64,000 nucleotides of DNA from Pseudomonas sp. HMWF032. Lineage in GTDB: Bacteria > Pseudomonadota > Gammaproteobacteria > Pseudomonadales > Pseudomonadaceae. The notes under the pieces were generated by a model. The model worked only from the letters and a program-made list of their open reading frames with translations, was not told the origin of the DNA and made no database searches. The translations under genes were made by a program, and so were the position numbers. The stretch spans positions 409,904-473,903 of the forward strand of contig NZ_QAIG01000008.1 of the NCBI RefSeq assembly GCF_003060885.1. The letters run 5' to 3'. Below, piece after piece: positions 7,662 through 16,367 of this stretch; the first letter of the stretch is position 1, and every line of letters begins with the position of its first letter.

Positions 7662-8321
7662 TTAAACATCCGCCGGCGCAGGAATCGACTCCAACTGCTG
7701 CAGCAACAAGGCCGCCTGCGTGCGAGTGCGCACGCCAAGTTTACGGAAGATTGCCGTCACATGGGCTTTTACTGTGGCCTCGGAAACACTCAGCTCGTAG
7801 GCGATCTGTTTATTCAGCAAGCCATCACAGACCATCGTCAGCACCCGGAACTGCTGTGGCGTCAGACTGGCCAGTCCGGCACTGGCGGCCTTGGCTTCAG
7901 CGGACAGGGCAATCGCCTCCTGACTCTGCTGCGGCCACCAGACATCACCGTCCAGTACCTGACGCACGGCTTGCTGAATGGTTTCCAACGCACTGGATTT
8001 GGGGATAAACCCACTGGCACCAAACTCACGCGAGCGGGCAACGATGGACGCCTCTTCCTGAGCCGAGATCATTACTACAGGCACGTGCGGGTATTGCCCA
8101 CGCAACAGCACCAATCCGGAAAATCCGTAGGCACCCGGCATATTGAGGTCGAGCAGGACCAGATCCCAATCGGTTTTCTCGGCCAGGCGGGCTTCCAGCT
8201 CGGCGATGCTGGCCGCCTCAACCAGCCGTACATTCGGCCCCAGACCAAGCGTCAGCGCCTGTTGCAAGGCACTACGAAACAAGGGGTGATCATCAGCAAT
8301 GAGGATTTCAAATGCGGCCAT
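7662..8321 (-). CDS. erdR: LuxR-family response regulator ErdR (CrbR)
   Basis: A two-domain NarL-type regulator of 219 residues. The receiver domain has the acidic pair Asp10-Asp11 and the phosphoacceptor Asp58 in LVLLDLNMPG. The C-terminal LuxR helix-turn-helix runs from about LTPQQFRVLTMVCDG to KAHVTAIFRKLGV. In Pseudomonas the syntenic protein ErdR/CrbR, paired with the sensor MxtR/CrbS, controls acetate and ethanol use through acsA. The partner kinase is not in this window. ATG 8321 is chosen because the receiver domain starts there (MAAFEILIADDH); the longer open frame upstream is non-coding. Confidence 0.88.
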   Translation of the reverse strand: MAAFEILIADDHPLFRSALQQALTLGLGPNVRLVEAASIAELEARLAEKTDWDLVLLDLNMPGAYGFSGLVLLRGQYPHVPVVMISAQEEASIVARSREFGASGFIPKSSALETIQQAVRQVLDGDVWWPQQSQEAIALSAEAKAASAGLASLTPQQFRVLTMVCDGLLNKQIAYELSVSEATVKAHVTAIFRKLGVRTRTQAALLLQQLESIPAPADV

Positions 8322-8420
8322 GGTGAATCCTGTTTTTGTTATATGGATGCCCGCAAAGGGCAGTGTCCAGGGCACGGTAATGCACCGCATGCGGTAGCCG
8401 TAATGGCATGCCAACACCCC

Positions 8421-8470
8421 TGACCACGCCGAAAAGCGCCTCAGCATGCCGAGCGCTGACGGGGTGGTCA
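8421..8470. other. Nested inverted repeats upstream of erdR and the DMT gene
   Basis: Between the divergent erdR and DMT genes the outer arms TGACCACGCCGA (8421-8432) and its partner at 8459-8470 match at 10 of 12 positions. An inner pair TCAGC (8441-8445) / GCTGA (8455-8459) lies within. Function unknown; it may be a regulator site or a leader hairpin. Confidence 0.4.
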
Positions 8471-8520
8471 AGCACGATGCTTTGCGGCACAGTTCGCACC
8501 TTTGCCGACGAGAGCTAGAA

Positions 8521-9405
8521 ATGCGAAGCCACGCCCTGCGCGCCGATCTGTTGATGCTATTGACCGCCATGATCTGGGGCTCGGCGTTTGTCGCACAGCG
8601 CCTGGGCATGGATGCCATCGGTCCCTTTCTTTATAGCGGATTACGCTTCGGCCTGGCGGCGCTGATTCTACTGCCGGTGCTGCATTTACTGCAGGGCCGC
8701 AGCAGCAGCGCGCCGGTGGCACCATTGAACCGACAACTAGTGCGCGGTGGCGTGCTGATGGGCCTGGCTCTGGCCCTGGGGATCAACCTGCAACAGGTCG
8801 GTCTGCTGTTTACCAGCGTGACCAATTCCGGCTTTATCACGGGGCTGTACGTGATCATCGTGCCGCTGCTGGGCCTGTTTATCGGCCACAAGACCGGCCT
8901 GGGCATCTGGTTAGGCGCTTGCCTGGCCGTGGTGGGCATGTTCCTGCTGAGTGTCGGTGAAGGCTTCACCGTGGCGTCTGGCGACTGGCTGCAGCTGGCT
9001 GGGGCTTTTGTCTGGGGCGTGCATGTGCTGCTAGTGGGATTCTTTGCCAGTCGCCATGACCCACTGCGCCTGGCTCTGGTGCAGTTCATCACCTGCGCAG
9101 TCATCAGTCTGGTGCTGGCAGTGATCTTCGAAGAGATTCAGCTGCACTCGATTATTGCCGCTGGCCCGGCAATTCTCTACGGCGGAATCTTTGGTGTGGC
9201 TGTCGGCTTTACCCTGCAGGTGGTGGCGCAGAAGGATGCCATCGCCTCTCACGCGGCCATCATTCTCTCGCTGGAAGCGGTATTCGCCGCCATCGCAGGG
9301 GCTTGGCTGCTGGGGGAATCACTGGAGCTACGCGGCTACTTCGGCTGCGCGCTGATGTTCGTCGGCATGCTGCTGGCGCAGCTATGGCCCAAAAAGGTCA
9401 CCTAG
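8521..9405 (+). CDS. DMT-superfamily transporter (two EamA domains)
   Basis: A hydrophobic 294-residue inner-membrane protein with about ten membrane segments arranged as two EamA repeats. The first begins near LLMLLTAMIWGSAFVAQRLG and the second near LQLAGAFVWGVHVLLVGF. Conserved features include the W-G-S/W-G-V turns in the first helix of each half and the C-terminal GAWLLGESLE segment. Members export amino acids or other small metabolites, but the substrate cannot be read from sequence. ATG 8521 gives a short cytoplasmic start before helix 1; upstream codons in frame look non-coding. Confidence 0.9.
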   Translation: MRSHALRADLLMLLTAMIWGSAFVAQRLGMDAIGPFLYSGLRFGLAALILLPVLHLLQGRSSSAPVAPLNRQLVRGGVLMGLALALGINLQQVGLLFTSVTNSGFITGLYVIIVPLLGLFIGHKTGLGIWLGACLAVVGMFLLSVGEGFTVASGDWLQLAGAFVWGVHVLLVGFFASRHDPLRLALVQFITCAVISLVLAVIFEEIQLHSIIAAGPAILYGGIFGVAVGFTLQVVAQKDAIASHAAIILSLEAVFAAIAGAWLLGESLELRGYFGCALMFVGMLLAQLWPKKVT

Positions 9406-9518
9406 CAAGCTGTTAAACACGCAGCCGAGGCAGGCAAAAAACCTACAAATGAGCATGTTGCGCCTGCTTCTAACGACGCGCCTGCAAGCTAGGCCGTTGT
9501 TCAACAGCCTGCTTGCGC

Positions 9519-10229
9519 CTAGAGAAACTCGCGCAGCCGCTGATGCAATGGATCATCCAGGGCCACGGCGCGCGGTGCCTTGGCGGCCAGGTAGTGCTGA
9601 CTGAAAACGTCCAGATAGGCATTCAGCCCATCAGCGGCCCGTTGATCACCAGCCAGCTCCAGGCACAGCGCGGCGACTTCTGCGGTGCAGAAATGATCAT
9701 CGCGCTTGGAACGGCGCAGCTTATAGCGCGACAGCTGTTCGGCCTGCAGGCTGAGCACCGGCAGACTGTCGAGGTACGGGCTTTTGCGAAACATCTTGCG
9801 CGCCTCGCTCCAGGTCGCATCCAGCAGCACGAACAATGGCCGTTTGCCGGCAGCCGGCATCACCTCACTGACCACGCGCTCAGCCGCCACATATTCGCCG
9901 GGAAATACCAGATACGGCTGCCACTGCGGATCTTTGAGCAAGGCTGGCAAACCAGGGTCAACCGTTACCCGAGACCAGCCAAACGCCGAGGTGTCAGCCA
10001 CCACATCGGCAATCAACCAGCCGGTGTTACTCGGTTTGAGTGCTTCGACATCATGCATCAGCAGGCACATGGCCGACCGAGTCTCAAGCCGTGGTCGCCA
10101 GGCACACAGGCAGTGGCTCAAGGCCAGGCGGCAGTCAGTGCAACGTATGGCACGGCTGCCACGGGCAAGAAAGGGTTTGGCGCTACGAGCAATCCGCTCG
10201 GCGCGCAAACGTGCGACAGCATGGCTCAT
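9519..10229 (-). CDS. DTW-domain tRNA-uridine aminocarboxypropyltransferase (TapT/YfiP-like)
   Basis: The 236-residue enzyme carries the DTW-domain motif as LDATWSEARKM and an N-terminal zinc-type cluster C-x2-C-x6-C-x-C (CTDCRLALSHCLC). DTW-domain enzymes transfer the 3-amino-3-carboxypropyl group of SAM to uridine 47 of tRNA (acp3U), as E. coli TapT does. ATG 10229 is chosen because AGGTGA lies 7-8 bases before it and homologues begin MSHAVARLRAER. An in-frame ATG at 10271 would add 14 residues. It converges with the DMT transporter gene. Confidence 0.86.
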   Translation of the reverse strand: MSHAVARLRAERIARSAKPFLARGSRAIRCTDCRLALSHCLCAWRPRLETRSAMCLLMHDVEALKPSNTGWLIADVVADTSAFGWSRVTVDPGLPALLKDPQWQPYLVFPGEYVAAERVVSEVMPAAGKRPLFVLLDATWSEARKMFRKSPYLDSLPVLSLQAEQLSRYKLRRSKRDDHFCTAEVAALCLELAGDQRAADGLNAYLDVFSQHYLAAKAPRAVALDDPLHQRLREFL

Positions 10230-10342
10230 CAGGCGTTCACCTGAGGGTAACGAACGTAAGGCATGGGTCATCCAGGGGTCGGCAGGCGCGGCAGTCTAGC
10301 AAAGCCCGCATCAGGTTATTCAACCGTGCGTCCCCAGACCAG

Positions 10343-10361
10343 CTGCCGCAAGTAGCGGCAG
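10343..10361. promoter_or_regulatory. Perfect 7-bp dyad upstream of the PA3611-like gene
   Basis: CTGCCGC (10343-10349) and GCGGCAG (10355-10361) flank a 5-bp spacer. A -10-like TAAGAT lies just downstream at 10367-10372, so the dyad covers the -35 region. It superficially recalls lux-type boxes (CTG...CAG ends) but the spacing differs from the 20-bp consensus. Confidence 0.4.
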
Positions 10362-10435
10362 GCGAGTAAGATAGCGCCATTGAACCTCTGCCAGGGCTTG
10401 CCGGTCAGAGGAGCGAATCGACTTTGGAGAACCCC

Positions 10436-10834
10436 ATGCTGCGCTTCATAAGCCTGACCCTGGCGCTGAGCCTGCCCCTGTTGGCCGATGCTGCCACGCT
10501 GAAAGACTTCGAACTGAACAAGATGCTGGAAAAGGTTGCTCGCGAAAGCAGCGTCGGCACACCACGGGCCATCAACGAAGACATCCTCGATCAGGGCTAC
10601 ACCGTGGATGGAAGTGAGCTGGTCAACCACCTCAGCGTGCGCAGCGAGCATGCCGCCCAGATGCGCGGCAATCCGGACGCGGTAAGGGTGCAGTTGGCCA
10701 ATAGCGTTTGCCGCAACCCTGGCTATCGTCAGTTGCTCGCCCGTGGCGCAGCACTGCGTTACGAATTCAGCGAGTACAAGAGCAATCGCCCGGTCACCAC
10801 GGAACGCTTCAGCAAGGCTGATTGCGGCCTGTAA
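10436..10834 (+). CDS. PA3611-family secreted protein (quorum-sensing-regulated family)
   Basis: A 132-residue protein with an N-terminal signal peptide (hydrophobic core ISLTLALSLPLLA, likely cleavage after ADA near residue 20), so it should be periplasmic or secreted. The mature part contains ARESSVGTPRAINEDILDQG, SVCRNPGYRQLLARGA and YEFSEYKSNRPVT, with two cysteines able to form a disulfide. I recognise the family by resemblance to P. aeruginosa PA3611, annotated as a quorum-sensing-regulated virulence factor; the molecular role is unknown. ATG 10436 is preceded by GGAGA at good spacing. Calling it a virulence factor here would be unsupported. Confidence 0.75.
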   Translation: MLRFISLTLALSLPLLADAATLKDFELNKMLEKVARESSVGTPRAINEDILDQGYTVDGSELVNHLSVRSEHAAQMRGNPDAVRVQLANSVCRNPGYRQLLARGAALRYEFSEYKSNRPVTTERFSKADCGL

Positions 10835-10856
10835 GCCGCCCCTCAGCCAACCTCCT

Positions 10857-10888
10857 GATCTGCGCGGCGCTTCATCGGCGCGCAAATC
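10857..10888. terminator. Hairpin between convergent genes, possible terminator
   Basis: GATCTGCGCG (10857-10866) pairs with CGCGCAAATC (10879-10888) except for one mismatch. It lies between the convergent PA3611-like gene and the small minus-strand gene. Neither side has a T run, so termination is uncertain. Confidence 0.35.
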
Positions 10889-10912
10889 AGCAAGCAAAGT
10901 GTGCATGTACTC

Positions 10913-11038
10913 TCAACGCCTTGCCGCCCCTTCCAACCGACGCAAGCACTCCTCGTCCAGGCTCAGCGGGTTATTCTGAGCCGCCTGTTGCAGTAGGTGG
11001 TAAAGCTCCACCTCAAGATCCAGAGTCAACCCAGGCAT
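10913..11038 (-). CDS. Small 41-residue protein gene downstream of the phosphoketolase
   Basis: A short open frame on the minus strand encodes a 41-residue acidic, helix-prone peptide that begins MPGLTLDLEVELYHLLQQAA and ends LEGAARR. It starts 35 bp after the phosphoketolase stop and is in the same orientation. A strong ribosome site, GGGAGG, lies 7-8 bases before the ATG at 11036-11038. There is no signal peptide or membrane segment. I do not recognise a family; its position and ribosome site support co-expression with the phosphoketolase. It could be a small accessory or regulatory protein. Confidence 0.6.
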   Translation of the reverse strand: MPGLTLDLEVELYHLLQQAAQNNPLSLDEECLRRLEGAARR

Positions 11039-11073
11039 ACCTGTCCCTCCCTTCCAGCATGCATGGCCGGCGG

Positions 11074-13476
11074 CTAACGCAGACAGCGCGGATCTCCCCG
11101 TCCCTGCACAGCCGCCAGTTCCTCAGTGCTGAGCAGCGCCGTAACGGGCGTGTCCAACAGCGCGGAGGCAGCCTGCAGCACATGCGCCCAACTCGCCTGA
11201 TTGGCGAACAGCATGCCGGCCTCATCCAGCGTCCCCCCCCGATTACGGTAGCCCAACACGCGGCTATTGCGCGCATCACCGAGGATTGGCCAGAGGTGCC
11301 CACGCGCCACTTCCGGGCGCATATGGGTCAGCAACACGCGCCGCACGCAGGTGCCGGGGAACAGCTGTTCAACCTGCGCGGCGGTAGCAACCGAGGCCTC
11401 TTCCCAGGCATCGCGCGGCGCGCGAAAACGACCGGGCTCCTGCACGTAAATCAGACGCCAGGGATAACCGGCCGTGCTCAAACGAACAGCCGCGCGCTGC
11501 ATGGCCGTCAGCTGGTAACTGCCACTGGCAATCAGCAGCAGCGGCTGTTCGCCCGCGTGCTCAGCCAGCACCAGGGCTCCGTCGCGGGCCAGCTGTTCGG
11601 CTTGTGCGGGGCTAAATACGCAAGGCTGCTCACGCTTGGCAATCACCAAGCAGGCCAACTGGCCGCGCGCCTGATAGATGCCCGGCAACAACGCCAGTAC
11701 CGAGTTGTGATCAGCCGGTAACAATACCCGCAGCATGTCACCCATCTCGCCAAGCAGGGCCTCGCAGAACGTGGTGTCCTGATGCGACTGCTGATTCTTG
11801 CCGTTCTCCCAGGTGTGCGATGTCGCCACCAGCGGCCAGCCTAGCCAGCCGGCAGGCCGCCCCACTTCCTTCTGCTGACGGGCAAAGATGATGCGTTGGC
11901 GCACGGCACCGAGCATCTTCACGCAGAAGGCTTCGTAACTGGCCACCAGATTCAAGCCGCCCTGATTAGCCAGGCAGGCGGATACCACCGCCTCCTCATT
12001 GAGCGCCGTGATAATCGCGCCATCCACAGCCTCCAAAGCACTTTCCGGCGCGGTGACACGATGCTTGAGCGCGTTGAGCACGCCGCCCAGGCGGTTGCTG
12101 GCCAACTCATCGGGATTACCAACCCGGGGGCGCAAGTGCGGATTGGCCTGCACCAGATCGACAAAGAAACGATCCAGCGCCAGCATCGGCGAGCAGGCGT
12201 GCTCCTGATAGTGCAGGATTGGCAAATGTGGCAACGGTGGGTGGCGCTGTGCCAAGGGGCTATCCCGCTCCAGTGCACGCGTGCCTCGGGCAGCAAACAG
12301 CGCGCAGGCCGCGCGGAGCTCATGCGGGGCAACCCACAGCTGCGCTGCATGCTGATTGAACAGTGCGCGGGCCACGGCATCACAGTGAGGGCTGGCCGGC
12401 AAGGGCAGGTTATGCGCCGCATTGCTACCGGCCCCGTAGAAGCCGAAGCCCTTGACGGTCTCGGCAATGCCGTAAGGCATCGGCAGTGGGTAGTTCAGCA
12501 CGCCATCGTGCAGCTCTTGTACCCGCCGCCCCAGGCGCTGTTCCATGTCCCACAGGGCACAGACAAACGCCGCCGGGTCGCGGCCATCGAAGCTCAACGG
12601 GGCAAACCCACAATGGCGCAGGCGCTCGCGGAAATTGTCGAGTCCCGCCGGCGTCGCCAGCTCCGTGCGCTGCTCGATGCGCCGGCCGTTGGCAATCATC
12701 ACCGGCAAGGCCACGCCACAATCCTCGGCCCGCCACCAGCGCGGCATCCAGTCACTGCCACGCTGCTCCTCAGCGGCTCCATCGGAGAGAAAAGCCACCA
12801 GCTTCTCACCCGGCAGTGGCAGGTGGGCGTATTGCAACTCGGCAAACCCCAGGTAACCACCTTCGGCAATTCCGCCCGCCGTATGCGGGTTGACGTGGCT
12901 GCCCAGCGGCGCGCTGACCTGACCGGCCGAGTTCTGCACATAACTGTAGAAGTCCGCCACCAGCTGACTCATCCCCGCCTCGTCACAGGGGTAACGCGCG
13001 GCCTGCTCCGGATGCTGATTGGCTGTCAGCAGATTGAGCGCCTCGATGGCCGCCACACAGTGGCCCTGCCCCATCAACCAGCCGCGGGTTTCCCCGGTCA
13101 GGTTATTCAGCGCCAGATAGCCGGCGTAGGCCGGCACCATGTTCAACGCACCCCCGGTATGGCCTTCGGGGGTGATCTTGAAATCCCCTGCCGCCAGCTC
13201 TTCACCGTCAAGGCGCACACGCAGGGCATAGGTCATGTGCACCACCAGCCACAGGCCGGCAGCGGTCAGCCGATCGAGTGCATGAAAGTGTCGATAGACC
13301 GTCGCCAGATCGGCCTGCTGGCCCGCCTGCACCAGTTGATGGGCCAACCGGTAAACCGCCGCACAGGTCTGCGGACTATGCTGTAACGGGCCATAGCCGC
13401 GCTGCCAGGCCGCAAAGTCCGGCTGCATCCGGGCATGTTCAGCCAACTCGCTGGCACTGGGAAATAGCTGAGTCAT
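11074..13476 (-). CDS. Phosphoketolase family protein, divergent (PA3613-like)
   Basis: At 800 residues the length matches D-xylulose-5-phosphate/fructose-6-phosphate phosphoketolases. Family landmarks include ITPEGHTGGALNMVPAYAGY (the G-H-x-G region), the thiamine-diphosphate segment SDGAAEEQ ... IANGRRIEQ, and HTWENGKNQQSHQDTTF (compare S-H-V-W and F-S-H-Q-D-P in classical enzymes). The usual GDGEAETG reads SDGAAEEQ, keeping the Asp, and the later Asn of NG is kept. It is therefore a divergent branch, and phosphoketolase activity is probable but not certain. The start has GGAG seven bases before ATG 13476. The gene diverges from a broken MBL gene and is followed by a 41-codon gene. Confidence 0.82.
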   Translation of the reverse strand: MTQLFPSASELAEHARMQPDFAAWQRGYGPLQHSPQTCAAVYRLAHQLVQAGQQADLATVYRHFHALDRLTAAGLWLVVHMTYALRVRLDGEELAAGDFKITPEGHTGGALNMVPAYAGYLALNNLTGETRGWLMGQGHCVAAIEALNLLTANQHPEQAARYPCDEAGMSQLVADFYSYVQNSAGQVSAPLGSHVNPHTAGGIAEGGYLGFAELQYAHLPLPGEKLVAFLSDGAAEEQRGSDWMPRWWRAEDCGVALPVMIANGRRIEQRTELATPAGLDNFRERLRHCGFAPLSFDGRDPAAFVCALWDMEQRLGRRVQELHDGVLNYPLPMPYGIAETVKGFGFYGAGSNAAHNLPLPASPHCDAVARALFNQHAAQLWVAPHELRAACALFAARGTRALERDSPLAQRHPPLPHLPILHYQEHACSPMLALDRFFVDLVQANPHLRPRVGNPDELASNRLGGVLNALKHRVTAPESALEAVDGAIITALNEEAVVSACLANQGGLNLVASYEAFCVKMLGAVRQRIIFARQQKEVGRPAGWLGWPLVATSHTWENGKNQQSHQDTTFCEALLGEMGDMLRVLLPADHNSVLALLPGIYQARGQLACLVIAKREQPCVFSPAQAEQLARDGALVLAEHAGEQPLLLIASGSYQLTAMQRAAVRLSTAGYPWRLIYVQEPGRFRAPRDAWEEASVATAAQVEQLFPGTCVRRVLLTHMRPEVARGHLWPILGDARNSRVLGYRNRGGTLDEAGMLFANQASWAHVLQAASALLDTPVTALLSTEELAAVQGRGDPRCLR

Positions 13477-13603
13477 ATGCGGCTCCGATAGTTTTGTTCA
13501 GCTTAGAGCGCGAGATACAGGCAGATGCTGACCTGAATCACCCCCCGGTTACCTGATGGGACAGCCTTAAGCGCCACCCATTCAACTTGCTCAAGGATTA
13601 GCC

Positions 13604-14971
13604 AAGGCCCTGCTCAACTTCCTCGGCGCAATTCAACAAGTCACCAGTCCCTGCTACCTGATCGAAAGCCGCGACGACGCGCGGGGATTGTTCGACTGCG
13701 GCATCCGTCAGGGCCGCCGCCAAGAGGAAGACGGCAACCGCGCGCCATTTGCCTTTGACCCGCACAGTCTGGGCGCCGCGGTGATTTCTCATGCGCATAT
13801 TGACCACACCGGCCTGCTGCCAAAACTCACGGCTGCGGGCTATCGCGGGCCAATCTTTGCCACCGATGCGACCTGTTAGCTGATGGAGTTGATGCTGCTC
13901 GACGCCGCGTTTCTTCAAGAGAAAGACGCCGAGTGGAAAACAAATGGCGCGCGCGTATGGGCAAGCGGCCCATACGCGCGCAGTACACCACCGCCGACGC
14001 AGAGCAGGCGCTGAGCCAACGCTGACCGCTGCTGTATGGCGAAAGCCGCGAAGCGGCCAAGGGCGTCCACGTTACCTTTCACGATGCCGGGCATATCCTC
14101 GGCTCGGCGATTGTCGAAATCGAAGTGCCGGACCATCACCTGACCCGCCGCCTGATGTTCTCCGGCGACCTAGGCAATACCTGCTCGCCGCTCATGCATG
14201 ATCCGGCCATCCTCAAGCGAGCCGATGTGGTGCTGCTCGAGTCCAGCTATGGTGATCGCGATCACCGCTGCAGTGAGGACACCCTGGACGAACTGGCGGA
14301 GACTCTGCAACAGCCCCATCGCAACGGCCGCACTCAGAACCTGATCTACTACTTCAGTCGTTTCTACCACGCAGGGCGTCTGCCACAGCAGAGCGTGTTT
14401 CTCGACAGTCCCATGGCCATCCGTGCCAACGTTATCTACTGCCACTATCAGGACCAGTTTGCCGCTGAAGACCGTACTGCGTTTCAAGCCCGCGGCAGCA
14501 CGCGCATCGAGGACTGGCTACCGATCCTGCGTTGCACAGCAACAGCCGAGGAGTCGATGACCACCACCCGGATAAAAAGTGGCGCAATCATGATCGCGGA
14601 CAGCGGCATGTGCACCGACGGACGCATCGTCCCTCACTTCAAGCACAACCTGTGGCGTGATGACTGCCACCTGATCTACCCTGGCTTCCAGGCTAAAGGC
14701 ACCCTCGGTCGCGCCATGGCGGACGGCGCCGAGCACGTTAAGCTTCTCCATCAGCGCATGGCCGTGAACCCCAAGACTCACACCCTAGGCGGCTTTTCCG
14801 CACACGCGGGACAATCGCTGCTGATCAACTGGGTCAGCCACTTCGAGCACCACCCCGAACTGTACCTGGCGCATGCAGAACTGGAGAAAATGCAGACCCT
14901 GCACTGGCCTGCGCGGGCGCCTGAACTGGATCGCCAACATCCCTGAACCTGGCGAGCAAATTGCCCTCTGA
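13604..14971 (+). pseudogene. Decayed metallo-beta-lactamase/beta-CASP RNA-processing exonuclease-like gene (PA3614-like)
   Basis: The joined frames spell an MBL-fold, beta-CASP protein: LLNFLGAIQQVTSPCYLIES, the metal motif SHAHIDHTGLLPKL, HDAGHILGSAIVEIEV, MFSGDLGN and a C-terminal RMMBL-type GGFSAHAGQ. It is broken several ways. The expected ATG reads AAG at 13604-13606, seven bases after AAGGA. A TAG stands at 13877-13879. One base is missing near 13936. A TGA stands at 14023-14025. About 10 codons of the conserved loop before GRTQNLIYY are missing near 14330. A further frameshift near 14900 moves the conserved tail into another frame, ending at the TGA at 14969-14971. Conserved residues are also changed (GMCTDGRIVPH). 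An intact 14125-14946 frame remains but lacks the N-terminal metal site. Confidence 0.88.
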
Positions 14972-15103
14972 TGCAGACCTGAGCCAGACAGCAAGTGAGC
15001 CTGTAGCCGGCCTAACAGCACAAACCTGCTGCTGCCGGCCATACTCAGGACATGGCCACCGCAGCCACAAGCTGTCCGGCCCGCAACCAGAAGGAGAAGT
15101 TGT

Positions 15104-16183
15104 ATGCCCTATGAAACGGACGATTACCTGTCCCGGCATTTTCAGATCAGTAGCATCGATCTGAACAGCAAAGTGGAAGAACTGAGTAACCTGGTCACCC
15201 CGCCAGGCAGCCCCAACCTCAAGCTTTACCAAGAAATGCTGAGCACCGTGATCCGCATGGCACAAGCGGACCGCAGCCGCTGGGATGCCAAGATCATGCT
15301 GCAAACCCTGCGTGAGATGGAGCATGCCTTCAGCACGTTGGGGCAGTTCAAACGGCGGCGCAAGGTCACGGTCTTCGGCTCGGCCCGCACCCCGGGCGAT
15401 CATCCGGTCTACCAATTAGCCCGTGACCTTGGCGCTACCCTGGCCAAACACAACCTGATGGTCATCACGGGCGCAGGCGGCGGCATCATGGCGGCCGCCC
15501 ATGCCGGTGCTGGTCTGGAAAACAGCCTGGGCTTCAACATCACCCTACCGTTCGAACAGAGTGCCAACGCCACCATGCAAGGCAGCAATAACCTGCTGTC
15601 ATTCCACTTCTTCTTTCTGCGCAAGCTGTTCTTCGTCAAGGAAGCGGACGGCCTGGTGCTCTGCCCTGGCGGCTTCGGTACACTGGATGAAGCGCTGGAA
15701 GTGCTGACCCTGATCCAGACCGGCAAAAGCCCGATGGTACCGGTGGTACTGCTCGACCAGCCCGGCGGCACCTTCTGGACCAGCGCCCTGACCTTCCTCC
15801 AGGAACAGCTACGGGACAATGGCTATATCCTGCCCAGCGACATGCGCCTGATGCGTCTGGTGCACAGCGCCGAAGAAGCCGCCGAGGAAATTGCCCAGTT
15901 CTACCGCAACTATCACTCCAGCCGCTGGCTCAACGAGCGCTACGTGATCCGACTCAACCATGCGCTGAGTGAAGAAGCCCTACAACAGCTCAACCGTGAG
16001 TTCCGTGACCTGTGCAAACACGGCGACTACCAGCAGCAAGGGCATTGTGACTCCGAGCGGGATGAACCCGAATTGTGCCACATGACGCGCCTGGCCTTTG
16101 CCTTCAACGGCCGTAGCCATGGCCGCTTACGCGAACTGCTCGACTTCACCAACCAACCGCAGCATTGGGCACAAGGTGCCTGA
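15104..16183 (+). CDS. LOG-family (TIGR00730-type) nucleotide-binding protein, PA3615-like
   Basis: The 359-residue protein carries the LOG Rossmann fold: VTVFGSART, VITGAGGGIMAAAH and the family hallmark PGGFGTLDE with the following LTLIQTGK. LOG proteins are phosphoribohydrolases cleaving nucleoside 5'-monophosphates (cytokinin-type LOG or PpnN-like). Extra N-terminal (about 80 residues) and C-terminal (about 90) regions make it longer than plant-type LOG. The exact substrate is unknown. ATG 15104 has GGAGAAG upstream. It follows the broken MBL gene by about 130 bp, an order I recall from P. aeruginosa, and converges with recX. Confidence 0.87.
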   Translation: MPYETDDYLSRHFQISSIDLNSKVEELSNLVTPPGSPNLKLYQEMLSTVIRMAQADRSRWDAKIMLQTLREMEHAFSTLGQFKRRRKVTVFGSARTPGDHPVYQLARDLGATLAKHNLMVITGAGGGIMAAAHAGAGLENSLGFNITLPFEQSANATMQGSNNLLSFHFFFLRKLFFVKEADGLVLCPGGFGTLDEALEVLTLIQTGKSPMVPVVLLDQPGGTFWTSALTFLQEQLRDNGYILPSDMRLMRLVHSAEEAAEEIAQFYRNYHSSRWLNERYVIRLNHALSEEALQQLNREFRDLCKHGDYQQQGHCDSERDEPELCHMTRLAFAFNGRSHGRLRELLDFTNQPQHWAQGA

Positions 16184-16367
16184 ACTGGCCTGCCAATCTC
16201 GCTCGCCCGCTCACGGCTGGGCGTGGCGCCGCGTTACGGACAGTGCTTGGGCAGACAACAGTACACACCGATGCTGCTGCAGTATCGGCGTGTGAGCTTA
16301 ATAAATAGAGGGGCGGTGAACGATGGAGCAGGCTGGCGAGCGCCTCGGTGCTGCAACCACAAGCGGG

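Noticed and set aside
11896..13386. 496-codon open frame opposite the phosphoketolase
   Set aside because: Antisense shadow of a recognised gene, without a supported start.
14125..14946. Treating the 273-codon frame as a functional MBL gene
   Set aside because: It lacks the start, the first metal motif and the conserved loop before GRTQ; the upstream part is present but broken.
16261..16293. Hairpin as a recX or LOG gene terminator
   Set aside because: Arms are imperfect and neither strand has a T run.
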